Shown here one piece after another: positions 1 through 10,794 of a stretch of DNA of 64,000 nt (positions within the stretch are counted from its first letter, which is position 1; every line of letters begins with the position of its first letter). Below the pieces are notes generated by a model. The model had not been told where the DNA came from, searched no databases, and saw only the letters and a list, made by a program, of their open reading frames with translations. This DNA comes from Edaphochlamys debaryana (taxonomy: Eukaryota; Chlorophyta; Chlorophyceae; Chlamydomonadales): assembly GCA_016858145.1 (NCBI GenBank), contig JAEHOE010000024.1, positions 62,001 through 126,000 of the forward strand, read 5' to 3'. The position numbers and the translations under genes were made by a program.

Positions 1-1348
1 CAAGCGGCTGGCGATCATCACTGGAGGAGCCTGTGGATACGTCGGCGGAAAGCCTGGAGCTTGGCTGATTGTGTTTTGGGACGCGATGATGAGAGTGCAG
101 CTGATGAGGGGGATTGGGAAGGGACACGCTGGGCACTGGGTGCATGCATAGATAGGGAGGTGAAGCTGGGAAATCTGTCCTGCAGGCAGTCGCCTGGTGA
201 GGATCTCTGTGAGCAGTAGGCGAGAGGCTGGTGTTTGCCGTGAGGAGGGTATTGCTGTGTGCAGCTCGAGCAAACTTTTTCTGACTTACCGTCCTGGCTT
301 TGTAGCCGTCTGACTTCGCGTTTTGGCTTTGGAATCGCCAAGGGGGGAGTCCGGTCAGTCGGCAGGCCTTTGCCGTAGCCCATAGTGTGTCCTGACAGCT
401 GTCAGAACACGGTAGGGCCGCCTACACAGCATCGCGGTGGCTTGGGAGTTGCAGGGAGTTGGTTGGAGTCGTGGGGAGAGACCTGGGCTCACTCCAGGGT
501 TTGTGTCGGTTTGGGCACATGCCCCGGTCACGTGGGGTACGGCGTCGAGCATCTCCGATCGTGGACGACCTAGGCGAGCGCCACACTCACGACTGTCAAG
601 TCGCAAGCATCGCATTAACCGCGTACTGAGACTGTAATTACTAGAGTGAAGCCGTGCTGCTGCCTCTAGCGCCCTTGGCGCGTCTCTGTGCTACACGACG
701 ACTTGCTCAGAGCATCGGCTCAACTCGGCGTCCCAGCCTTGTCGCCGCCACCCACTTTGCCTCTTCACAGCCCAGCGGGCAGGTTGGGTGGTTGGTTGGG
801 GCAACAGGGTGTGGGGGTCTTACCACTGCGGATGGTGCCGTGCGTTGAGGTGTGCTCTGCGCGCTCCCTGCCTTACTTGGTGCTTGTGTGCTTCTTTGTA
901 CTAATTTGCAATGCTGTTGACTAACCAGGTGATGGCTAACCTGACTAAGCCATGGGCCTGTGAAGTGCTGGCGGCTGTGATTGGTACCCCATGTTCGGAC
1001 CTCTCACCGTCGTGGGAGATTTTGATGAAGTGCAGCCACCTGGGCAGTCCAGTCCAGCCTCATGCACCAAACACCCTACCTGCCTGGCACTGTGGGTCTC
1101 TGCTTTCCATGCTTGGTTGGCATCCTCCAGCCTGCTCACAAGGTCCGCAACACTGGGTACGGGTTCTGCTTTGACTATGAAGTCACACCGGCCGCGGCGC
1201 CCCTCCCCAGCAATAAGGTTGGGGATGGGGGCCAGGGGTATGAGTGTAGTCCCTTTTCCGCCAGACCCATGCTTCGTTAAGGCTGAAGGCCCCTGTCGGC
1301 GGGTTCGATACCCTCCCCGTCTCAACTGCGTCCGCAAGGGACATCACC
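1..1348. other. No supportable gene (left edge)
   Basis: No reading frame here shows a recognisable domain or a convincing exon/intron pattern. A plus-strand frame is open from base 2 to a stop near 149 (about 49 codons) and could be the last exon of a gene to the left, but its translation is not recognised. The GTTCGA box near 1301-1313 resembles a tRNA T-arm and is discussed under rejected items. Confidence 0.4.
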
Positions 1349-1591
1349 TCAAAGGTCGCACGCTGAGACGCAGCCGCGTGCAACTGGGTTGCGTGGCAGG
1401 TCCCGAAGCTTCGTGTCCAGTGTCGTGTCCAGCTTCGTGTCCAGTGTCGCCTGCTTCGCGCTACCAGCGTAAGCCATCATGAGGGATAACAGCGCTAGGA
1501 CGGCGCTTAAGGCTAGCAGAGCCAAAACGTCAAGTTCGTCGCCTGTCCTCCTGACCGCGGCTGCTGCCATGCTGGCCCACTCCTCGCTCAA
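1349..1591 (-). CDS. Small single-pass membrane ORF (hypothetical)
   Basis: An 80-codon minus-strand frame starts at an ATG at 1591. It has a short polar N-terminus, one hydrophobic segment (about residues 21-42, rich in Leu/Ala/Val), then a short heptad-like tail in which the motif LDTK/LDTT is repeated three times. The order, one membrane anchor followed by a repeated amphipathic tail beginning TLD, resembles the protein at 38699-39635, whose second exon begins STLD. I do not recognise the protein and know of no support for expression. The frame may be one exon of a longer gene or chance; the repeats could be a small coding minisatellite. Confidence 0.3.
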   Translation of the reverse strand: MSEEWASMAAAAVRRTGDELDVLALLALSAVLALLSLMMAYAGSAKQATLDTKLDTTLDTKLRDLPRNPVARGCVSACDL

Positions 1592-2145
1592 CTGGCTAAT
1601 TCTAGCTTCTAGGGCTCAACACATCGACTTGGCTCGATGATGGCCGGTGCCGAATGGCTCGTTTGGGACGTTGTGAGCTTTTGCGTTTGCGAGAATGCTC
1701 GCGCTGCGTAAGTGTACAGGGTGCAGCGCGTTTTGCACACGGTGTGCGTGGGCACAAGGTGTGAGAGTTGAGCGCGTACGCGGGGCAGCATGTCGCTCCA
1801 AAGACAGCACAGCTGGCGCCGAACGTGCGCGCTAATATTTTTCTATAGTATCAGTATGTCTTAAGGAAACGTCAGGCGTGCCAGTTGTAGCCATTTGAAG
1901 CCGTTCAAGCAGTTTCACGCGCAAAGGCGAAAGTCGGCGCTAAGTGGCGCCCATGGAAACGAGGTGGACTTCAGTAAAACTTTAGCGGCTGCCGGAACTT
2001 TAGGACAGTCGCTATAGGGCGGGCGGCTAATTGACTGGAATCAGGCCCATTCCCGACCGGTTTACGGAGACAGGTCCCCGAATGCCTGCAGCCCATGAAT
2101 CCCCTGGTGTCCATGTTCTTGTTGCACCAGTGAACCAGCTATGAA
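1592..2145. other. Intergenic / 5' flank of the receptor kinase
   Basis: The region holds no gene I can support. It is less GC-biased than its surroundings and lies directly upstream of the kinase start codon, so it probably contains that gene's promoter and 5' UTR. No clear TATA box was found. Confidence 0.4.
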
Positions 2146-5100
2146 ATGCAGCGCCAGCGGTCCAGTCGACACGGGGCTTGTCAACTGCTCGGCGTCCACG
2201 CGCTCCTGTCATTCCTGTCTGCGGTTGCAACGCAGACCTTCCCAAAATTTCCCTGCCATGAGCTCAGCGCGACACTGGGAACCCGACTGCAAATTGCAGT
2301 CAGCAATGGACAGGACCTCGCGAGGGCCTTCCAGCAAGCCAACGAAGTCGGGGTATCGTGCATGGCTTGTATAACAAGCCCGCTTATAGAATTAAAGGAC
2401 ACAGACTTCGGCGGTTTGCCATCGCTGCCGGTGAAACTCGCCGCGAACTTCACGCTGGCCGGCGCTCCACAGCTGCAGCAGCCACCTATCCTGCGGGTGC
2501 CTGCTTCCCGCAAGGTAAGGACTGCCAAATTGGTCGAACCGGCTGGTCGAAGCCGGCAGGCAGCACGCGCGCGACCCAACCCCGTTTCCCGCCCTTGGTC
2601 GCCCAGGTCCAGCTTGGCGACGGGGCGGTCTTCTTCATGACTGGGATCGTGCTCGAAAGTTTCAGGGTGGAGACCTTTACACGGGGTAAGAAACGGGAGA
2701 AAGGGGGAATGGGGGTGCCGGGGTTCGTCGGCCACGGACACGTTACGTAACGTTAAGGAGGGAGTGGGGGCTGGTAGGGGTGGGGGCCCTTCAAGGGGGG
2801 CGGGGAAGAATTTTGGACGGAGCAGGGAGAGGGCCTAGTCTGATAGGGTTTCGCCGGGGTTGGGAGGATCTCACCGGCATGGGTCAAAGCCAGCACACAA
2901 AACGCGCCCCCCTGTTGCGCTTCGTCGTCCCACCCTGCAGCTCCCGGTATGGATATACTCCAGAGCTCGGAACCGGGCACCAAGGGCGCAGCTGCCCTCT
3001 TGAAGGATGCTACTGCGCTCTTCTGTGAGTCCCTCGGCTGTTGCCGGACGTGCACGCGTTGTTTGCGTGGCGGGGCGCCAAGTCGGGCTTGCCCACGGAC
3101 TGTATGGTGGTACGTCGTCACGGATTTGCGGCCTGCACAGCTTCTGACCCGGCCCTTCCCCTCGTCGCTCCGCCTACACCGTTACCTGCAGCGGTCTGCC
3201 TCCCGCCTGACCTCTTCGCAACCAAAATGCGGACGGCGCTCCGGCCGCCGGACAGGCCTGGCCCACAGCTCGTTAGCACGAGTGTGCCGAACCCGCCCGA
3301 CTGCAGCAACAGGTCAGTAGGTCCTAAGCCGTACGTCATGTGGCCCCGCCTCAACACACATGCCCGCATGCCTTTCTGTACCACGTCACTCTAGATACCA
3401 GCCAATACATTTCCTTTCTGCTCCCTGGACCCCCTCCACAGCACGGACGCGTCGCCCTTGGCGCGCTGCTTGGACCGGCGGCGGATCGATGACATGGCCT
3501 TGATTGGGACGGACGTGGGAAGCGCGGACGGCGTCGCAAGGTGTGCTTGCACGCTCGTCTGTACACAAGTCCACTGGAAGCCCGTTGGCGCATCCTGGGA
3601 CTGACGCATCTTTAACCCTCTACCCACCATCCTGCAGGCCAAACAACTATGACGTCCTTGTCTACAATGTCACGGTGAGCAGCTCTTTCGACGTGGAAAC
3701 AAATCACAATCCGACTCGGGAACTTGGCTTGCCTGTCTCCTGTTATCTGGGGTTGCCCTTTTTCCATCCCCGAGGCTACGGGCACTGCCCACCTAGCTAC
3801 CGCCTATCTCCCGCTGCACGACTGATGACTGACGAGCGGCCCTTACACGTCTTCATTCCCCAACGCCGCCCTCATCGCCCTCGCCTCAGGAGCTGTGCCT
3901 CGCGGTGGTTACGGACGACTGCATCAGGGATCTGGGGCCCGTCGGCTGCATCATGCAAGCGTTACGCGGCGCCAACATGGACCCTCGGAGCCCGCCGCCG
4001 CCTTCGGTCCTGGGACCCGAGGCCCTGGCCTCCGGCGTGCTTCAGGCCCCGGTGGGGGGTGGCCCCCCCAGCGTGCACCTTGTTGTAGTCATCGTGCCCA
4101 CAGGTGGGTGAAAGAGGTGCTTGGGTGAGCAGTGTTCGCGTGGGCGGGCGCCATAGCAGGGGCACCCAGCAATCGCTTAGCTCGCTGACAGTAGCCGGAC
4201 AGCGCGGGAGGGCTGACTACCTGGTCGGACAGCTCAGGGCAGTTGTCTGGGAACCATAAAGAAAGCAATAGGGCCCCATGTATAGCCCAGCCGCGCATAC
4301 CGCGTTCCCCGAGGCGTCATGCCCCCTCAATTCATCCACCCGCGGTCCTGCACGTCTCCCTGTCCTGCCAAGCAGTCGTGCTGGGCGTGCTGCTCCTGGC
4401 AGGGGCGGTGGCGGCAGTGCTACTGCTCACCGCGAGGCGGCGGCGGCGGCGGCGGGGGCAGCAGCAGCAGCTGCCCGACAAGGCGGCGGCGGCGGCGGGC
4501 CCCGGGTCGGACCTGGTAAACCCCGACGCCCTCACTACGCTGGGCGGCAGCTGTGGGATCACCGTCCACAAGGGGTGAGCGAGTGCGTATGACACAGCGC
4601 TGTCGCTGCTGCTGTGCCGGTGGCGATGCTGGTGACGGGTTGCAGCCATTATGGATGTTATTGAGCGCTGTACCGCACTTCGCCGCTCCTGCAGGCAAGC
4701 CAGGGGCGCTGGCAGCGAGGACGCGCAGCTCGAGACCCTCGGCTCTACAGACAGCGTGCATCTGGAGCTGCCGGGCCCAACAGCGGTTGCGCCCAAGCGC
4801 TTCAGCAATGCCAGCCACTCCCTGTGTGAGCTGCCAATCAGTTGATCGGTGGGCGGGTCCTGGGCCCATCGTAAGAATGTATTGCGGCGAGTCATTGCTC
4901 GGACACTCCAGTCCCTGCCTTCAAGCCCCAGCCTTCTCCCCCCGTGCCGACGACCTCACTCCCTGCTGCTCCTACCATGCCCCAGGGGATGGCCCCATCA
5001 CCATGCGCACCCCCGCGAGCCGCCTCAACCTGCACGTGGCGGTGGGGGGGGGGGGCAGGGGCAAGGGGCAGGGAGCGGGGGACAGGGAGACGGCCGGGAG

Positions 5101-8100
5101 CAGCATAAGGATGTGCGAGTTTACAGCACGGAGGCAGGCCACGTGAGCTACGACGGTGCTGGTCTGTGCGTGGGGTGCCATGAGGAGGCACGCTAGTTCT
5201 GAATACGTCGCGCCCTTGCTTTGTACGGCGCATTACGCAGCAGTTTCCTTACACGCCCGCTTCCTTGCAGGTGGCGGCGCACAGCGAGCTGACCCCAGCC
5301 GCCAAGCCGGTGCACCTGTCAGTCGACGCCAACGCCTCGGACGGCGCTGCCGAGGACGATGTCGTACAGCTTCTGCCCGGCTTCCTGGGACAGGGCGCGT
5401 ATGGCGTGGTGCAGGAGGGGCTGTTCAGGGGCCAGCGGGTGGCAGTCAAGCAGCTTACCGTACTGGGCGGCCACCCGACGCCCGCGCCGCTGCCGGCGGC
5501 GCACTTGGGCGCAAGCTCTGTCGAGGACGACGGCGCTGCGCCGAAGGAGCCGCCGGCTCCTGATGACGCTGCGGCATCGGATGACTTTGCCCAATGGTCC
5601 GAAGTTCTGGTCAAGTCTTTCAACCAGGTCAGTTGCTTGGCGGGCCGGCGGGTTACAGTAGCAACTTGGGGTCGCCGGGCTCATGTGCGCGGCGCGGCCT
5701 GGCTTCAGCACCTTGTCCTGCACGTTGCGACGGCAGTTACCGAGGCGAGGCGCCGAGGAAAAGGTCTCGTAGTCTTGTGACTGAGCTTCTGAACGCTCTG
5801 CTACTGCCCTGCTCCGATCAACCAACCATACAACCAACTAAAGGGCCGACCTCCCCCCCCCCCGCAGGAGCTGAAGGTGCTGGCGCGCTGCAACGCCTGC
5901 CCCCAGATCGTGCGCATCCTGGCGGCCTGCGTCACCCCGCCGCGGCTGTGCCTCGTGATGGAGAAGATGGACTCCAGCCTGGACCAATTGGTGCACGGCC
6001 CCAGCGGCCGGGGCCGCGGCGGTGGGGCCTGTCGAAGCGCCGGCCTGATCCCCCTGCCCCTGGTGAGCGAGCCCTTCATCAGGGGCGGGGATCGGCCGGC
6101 CGGGTGCAGTCTGGAGGATGGAGGGAGTTGGTTAGGGTCTTGAGGTGTGGTTTGGTGACGCGTCGGCCGTGCCGTACTCAACCCCAGGTGCTGCACATTG
6201 CGGTGGAGGTGGCCCGGGGCCTGGAGTTCCTGCACCCGACAGGTGAGGGCATGGCTCAGTGCAGTGCAGTGTCTTGCCGCTTGCCCCAATCTGGGGTGAT
6301 TGCCGCCTATGTCCAGTCGCTGACGCACACCGCTGTGCCCCCACCCGCCGTTCTGCCCACCGCGTCCCGGACCCGCAGTCGTCCACCGGTGCGTTCGGGT
6401 GGGGGTGGGGCTCGGGGGTGGGGGTGCAGGGCCTATGCTGCTCACAATAGACTCGCGCAAGGGTCAGTGCGGCACCCATCCGGGCACTTCCGCACCAGCC
6501 TCCGGCCCCCGCCTCGCCGCCACGTCCCCATCCCTTCCCTTCCGGGCACTTCAAACCTGAACCCGTCACCTCCCATGAACACCCACGCCCAGGGACCTCA
6601 AGCCTGCCAACGTGCTGCTGAGTGGTCTGGACTCCGCCAGGCCCGTGGTCAAGATCGGGGACCTGGGCCTGGCCCGCATCCAGGTGGGCCGGTGTGGGCC
6701 TGAGGGGCTGCGTGCTTGGCGTACGGTCGCCCCTGCCCGCTTCTTGCCTGTAGTTAGGCATGCCCTGCCCTATCCTACCCAATGTGGCCGCACCCTGCTC
6801 GGTCCAGCCAGATAGGATAAACAGGGGACACCCCATGAGCGCAACCCGGCCCCCCTTATGCGCGTGCGTGCAGGAAACCGTGTGCATGACCCAGACTCCG
6901 GAGGCAGGGACGGCGGCCTATGTGGCGCCGGTGCGTGGGGACGGCGTGCCATGGGCGACAGGCGGGGACAGAAGCGGCGTTGCAGTTGCCGCTGGCCGGA
7001 CCCGTGCCCTCTGTGCTGGTCGCCTCCTACCGTCCAATGCAACCAAACCCGTAACGCAGGAGTGTTACGACACGGAGAACTACTACGTCACGCACAAGGC
7101 AGACATCTACGTGGGTGGCTGGGAGCGGGCGGGGCGGCCGGGCAGCACCTGTGCACCGGTGCCCTACGCCTTACTGCGCCCGCCTCTTGTCCGGCCCCGA
7201 TCCCCACAGGCCTTCGGCGTCCTGCTGTGGGAGCTCCTGTCGGGGGAGCTGCCGTGGTACCAGATGCAGCCATGCCAGATCGCGATGCAGGTGGGCCCAG
7301 CAGGGCCCAGGGCCCAGGGTTCGCAGCAGTCTTCCCCCTCACATTGATAAGTCCGCCAAAGCACACGTGCGACCGTCAGCGCTCAGGCCCCTCTCTCTTC
7401 TTTGTTGGACAATTCGCGCCCTATCCAGCCATGCCGCTCCAACTCGCCGCACAGGTGTGCTTGTTGCGGCAGCGCCTGCCCGTGCCTTCACTCAATGGCC
7501 GCTTCGAGCGTTGGCACCCCAAGCTACGGCGCGTGGTCCTGGCGGTGAGGCAGGGGTGGGCAGCGCCTGTGGGGCTGCCGACGGCGGAGAAGGCAGGAAT
7601 CATGAAGACGGCAGAAGCTGGTGGGACGCGTGCTTGCTTTGTTTTCGACAGCCAGTGGGCCCCACTTATCCCCAAGCGGCGACTTATCCTGCCGAGTATC
7701 ACCTGAGCACCACCCAACCACCCCCCGCTCCATCCGCCACCGCCATGGCCTCCCCATCCACCGACCCAGTGCTTTGACGTCGAGCCTGCACGCCGCCCCG
7801 CCGCATCGGATCTAGTCAAACTGCTGCTTCTGATTGAGGAGGTGGGTGCGCACGTCGTGGAGATGGATTGACGAGAGGGAAGCACCACAGAGCACAGGGG
7901 GCAACGGAGCAGGGGCTCGAAGGGCGCAGCCTACCCCACGGCACCCTCACCCTTCCGTGCTTTCCTACCTGCCCTTCCACGCCCATCCACATAGTTCTAG
8001 GCTCTGTCCTTATGCCTAGTCACGTGATTCCCGGGAACCCCACCCCGCTCGGCCCGCGCGCAGGCATTCAACACAATGGGCTGGCCATCCGAGCCGGCAG

Positions 8101-8519
8101 CGGGCGCCGCAGCTCATGTCCTGGGCATCGCCACACAGCCCGTGGCTGCTGCTGCTGAGCCTCAGCCCTTGGCTGCCGCCGTCCCGGTGACATCGCCAAA
8201 CCGCCGCTCTACCGAGGACCAAGAGGCGGCGGAGAAGTGGGCAGGGGTCGCAGTGGCCGCCCAGGCGGCGGCGGCCGCGGCCCCACAGGTCGCTGCCGAC
8301 TGGGCCAGCGCAGCAGGGTCCTCCATGCCCCAGGGTAGCCAGCTCCACTGGCTGACGGCGGATTTGGAGCCATCGCGGACAGGGACGGTGGGGGCAGTGT
8401 TCCGCCAGCCCGTCCCGCCTGCCACGCCGACCGCAGCCGTCAGCCAGACTGGTCCCCGACCCGACGCCAGGGGCACGGCGGCACTGCATGCAGCGTCAGC
8501 TAGCCATAACACCGGCTAG
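2146..8519 (+). CDS. Receptor-like protein kinase, 21 exons (TKL-type)
   Basis: Exons: 2146-2514, 2607-2685, 2941-3024, 3192-3312, 3442-3540, 3638-3674, 3890-4103, 4376-4574, 4695-4825, 4986-5041, 5271-5627, 5868-6062, 6188-6242, 6379-6388, 6593-6683, 6874-6930, 7060-7110, 7210-7290, 7455-7544, 7770-7841, 8064-8519. All junctions are GT..AG and keep frame, giving 967 residues. An N-terminal hydrophobic stretch looks like a signal peptide and is followed by an extracellular region of about 300 residues. One membrane helix (about 335-354) is followed by an Arg run as stop-transfer. The kinase domain has the glycine loop GQGAYG (503-508), VAVK (Lys523), HRDLKPAN (668-675), DLG in place of DFG (692-694), APE (717-719) and a C-lobe reading WELLSGELPW. 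The C-tail is low-complexity. The family phosphorylates protein Ser/Thr or Tyr at the plasma membrane; ligand unknown. The ectodomain resembles those of expanded volvocalean receptor kinases (family knowledge). The start is the first ATG ahead of the signal-like segment. Confidence 0.88.
6379..6388 (+). other. 10-nt microexon of the receptor kinase
   Basis: The preceding exon ends in phase 1 after FLHPT and the next begins one base before the Asp codon of DLKPAN. Joining them directly destroys the catalytic loop. Ten bases between a canonical acceptor (CCCGCAG) and a donor (GTGCGT) restore the frame and supply Val-Val-His plus two bases of Arg, producing the HRD motif exactly. This is the only segment in the 350-base interval that I found to do so. 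Confidence 0.8.
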
Positions 8520-10669
8520 GGTCGCCCGAAAGGGCCTGGCGCACGGCAAACAAGTTCCTGGCGAGCCGAGGTTGGTCTATGGCTGAGGAGCGCTGTGAGG
8601 GGAGCCTACATGTGGTCAAGGTCTCCTTGTTCGCTTGTGGCGCATGCCGAGGGAGGGTGTGGGGTACCGTCATGGTGAAGTGTTTTGTGTGCATGACGGG
8701 GACGTACGGGGAGGACCTGTGCGATCAACGCAGCAATGCTTGCGGGCACTGGGGGGGGGGGGGGGTCTTGAATGTGCAGGGGCCCACCTTTGGGTTCGGG
8801 TTTGATGTTGAGCAAGGGTTTTCTATGGTAAATGTTTGATGCGTTCTCACGCAGCGCAAGCGCATCGCAGCGCACGTGCAGTGCACATGCAAACACGCAG
8901 CGGGATGGTGTGGCAGTAGTGGCAGGGGTACGTACTAGCGCCGTATCCTATGTGCCTTGGCGGCCCGCATGTCGACGCGGCAATCCCGGCAGCCACCCTG
9001 GTCTAAGGGGGGCTGGGCAAGTTATGTGCGCTCCGCACGCATTTCTGCTTCTTTGACGATCGTGCGTTGCCCGTAAAGCTGTTTATCGTGGCGCGCGTTC
9101 GCCGGCTTGCTGACTCTGGCACGTTGTCGACAGAGCCGATCGGAGACTTGCAAGCTGCTCCAGGGAACTTCTGAGGGGGGAGCCCCTGAGTTGCATGCTT
9201 CCAAGCTGGCGTGGCATGGTGATAAGTACGCCTGTGACTGATGGCATGCCGTTCCTAAAACGAGGGTCCACACGGCATGTGGCATCCTTCCACAGTAGGG
9301 GTTTCAGAGCACTATGATGATGCAAGGTGTGTTCGTGGATTGGTTGCCGCCAATGTGCGGTGCGGTGTGCGTGGGGTACCACCGTTGTGCCAGTGTGGCT
9401 TGCTTCATGCTGAATGCTTGGGTCTGGGCCGGGTTTGTCCATGTGGGGGGGTTGCAGGTCCACTGAGGGCACAGCAGGGCACAGTCGCGAGCTCTTGGTC
9501 TTATTCATGGGTTGAACAGCCGGCCGTACCGAGAGCGCTGGCCTGGATCTTGTGCAGGACCCTCCGCTGTCAGTGGTTCGGTTGCTTGCTGCAAGCGTGC
9601 ATATGCCGGCACAGTCGGCGCGGCTTGCTTAAATACCGTGGCGGGGATTTGAGGGTGAGGTGCTTTCTGGGTTCTGGATTTATTTTTAATTGTCAGCAGC
9701 AGAACTCCTGGCCGCATATCTGGCCCTGGGGCGTAAGGCTGGTTGAGATGTGACGGTTGGGTCTGGTGTTGGCTTCCCTTGAGGGCAAGGCGCTCGCCTG
9801 AGGGATTACAGAATGACCATGAGGCTAGGTTGCGCGGGCTGCAGGTCTCGGCGCAGGCTGGGGCGGATTGGGCGGTTGGGGCAAGGTTTTGGAGGTGAGT
9901 TTCGAGCTGGCGGCCGGTAGAAAGTTATCGGTTCCGCGTGTTGGAGCGCGGGCTGCCTACCGCACGCTGCCGAAAGCCGGGTTGCTGGGCATAGGCCGGT
10001 GGGGCCGGGAGGTACTGACGGTGGGGTTTGACGTGTTCAGGCGAGGCCGGCCTGGGCCGGCGGTATTGACCAGCGGGCTCTTGGGCATTTTGGGTTGCGT
10101 GGGTGGTGAAGTCTTGACCCGGCGGGCATGTGCAGCCTATGTGAATCCTTGTGTTGCACAGGGCACCCTGCCATGCCACCCTTTGCCGAGGGGTGATATG
10201 CTTGCGTACTTGACTTGCGCTGAGGATGGGATGTGCACCCCACCTTTCAATGCCTGTTGGCGGTTTCAAAGAGCATGGTCGTTTCGTTGTCTACTGTTGT
10301 CGTCTCTGGCCGAGCGTGCGGGTTGGGTCATCGCGTATGTAACTCTCTCTCTCTGTAGCGTGGGCATGTCTGATGGGTAGGGCGGTCATGGCAGGGTCGT
10401 GGTAGATAGAGCGTGATGCGCTGGTACCGATGCGCTGGCACACAACTGGCGCCCTGCCATATCTGCCGGGGTGCGTCATAGTCAGCCGTGGTGGGCGTGC
10501 CAGCTGGTAGGGAACACTCTGCAGGTTGCTGCCGGCTCGGTGGGTCACATTCGGGCAGGGGCTCCCCATTCAACAGCCCGGCTGACCGCTGAGCTTTCTT
10601 GCCGCCTGCGTTGTATGTGCTCTGTCCAGGGCCGCGGACCGAACCAGGCTCACCCCTACTTTCATAATT
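8520..10669. other. 3' flanks between convergent kinase and rsmI genes
   Basis: No gene was recognised in these 2.1 kb. The two flanking genes point toward each other, so most of it should be 3' UTR and terminator sequence. It includes a run of about 13 G near 8751-8763 and a CT microsatellite near 10342-10355. Open frames such as 9277-9753 have no recognisable content. Confidence 0.5.
10338..10342 (+). terminator. TGTAA polyadenylation-type signal (kinase, tentative)
   Basis: TGTAA is the usual poly(A) signal of volvocalean algae. This is the first one on the plus strand that I found downstream of the kinase stop codon. It implies a 3' UTR of about 1.8 kb, which is long, so the assignment is weak. 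Confidence 0.3.
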
Positions 10670-10674
10670 TTACA
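10670..10674 (-). terminator. TGTAA polyadenylation-type signal of rsmI
   Basis: TTACA on the plus strand is TGTAA on the minus strand. It lies about 120 bases after the rsmI stop codon, a typical distance. Confidence 0.55.
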
Positions 10675-10794
10675 CGCCCTTTAGCACCCGTCCAGTCCTA
10701 GACAGCAGGCTAGCGCTGGGGCACCATGCCCGGTGCCCGGCCCCGGCCCGCAACATTTCAGAGCCGGCCCGTCTCCTGCCCTCCTGGCCCCCTC

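Noticed and set aside
1224..1322. tRNA-like element: GGTTCGATACC box with a possible 7-bp acceptor stem (GATGGGG/CCCCGTC)
   Set aside because: No A-box, no convincing D or anticodon arm and an abnormal length of about 99 nt. The match to the B-box is probably chance.
5868..6062. Frameshift in the kinase between FLHPT and DLKPAN suggesting a pseudogene
   Set aside because: The 10-nt microexon at 6379-6388 restores both the frame and the HRD motif; all other junctions are in phase.
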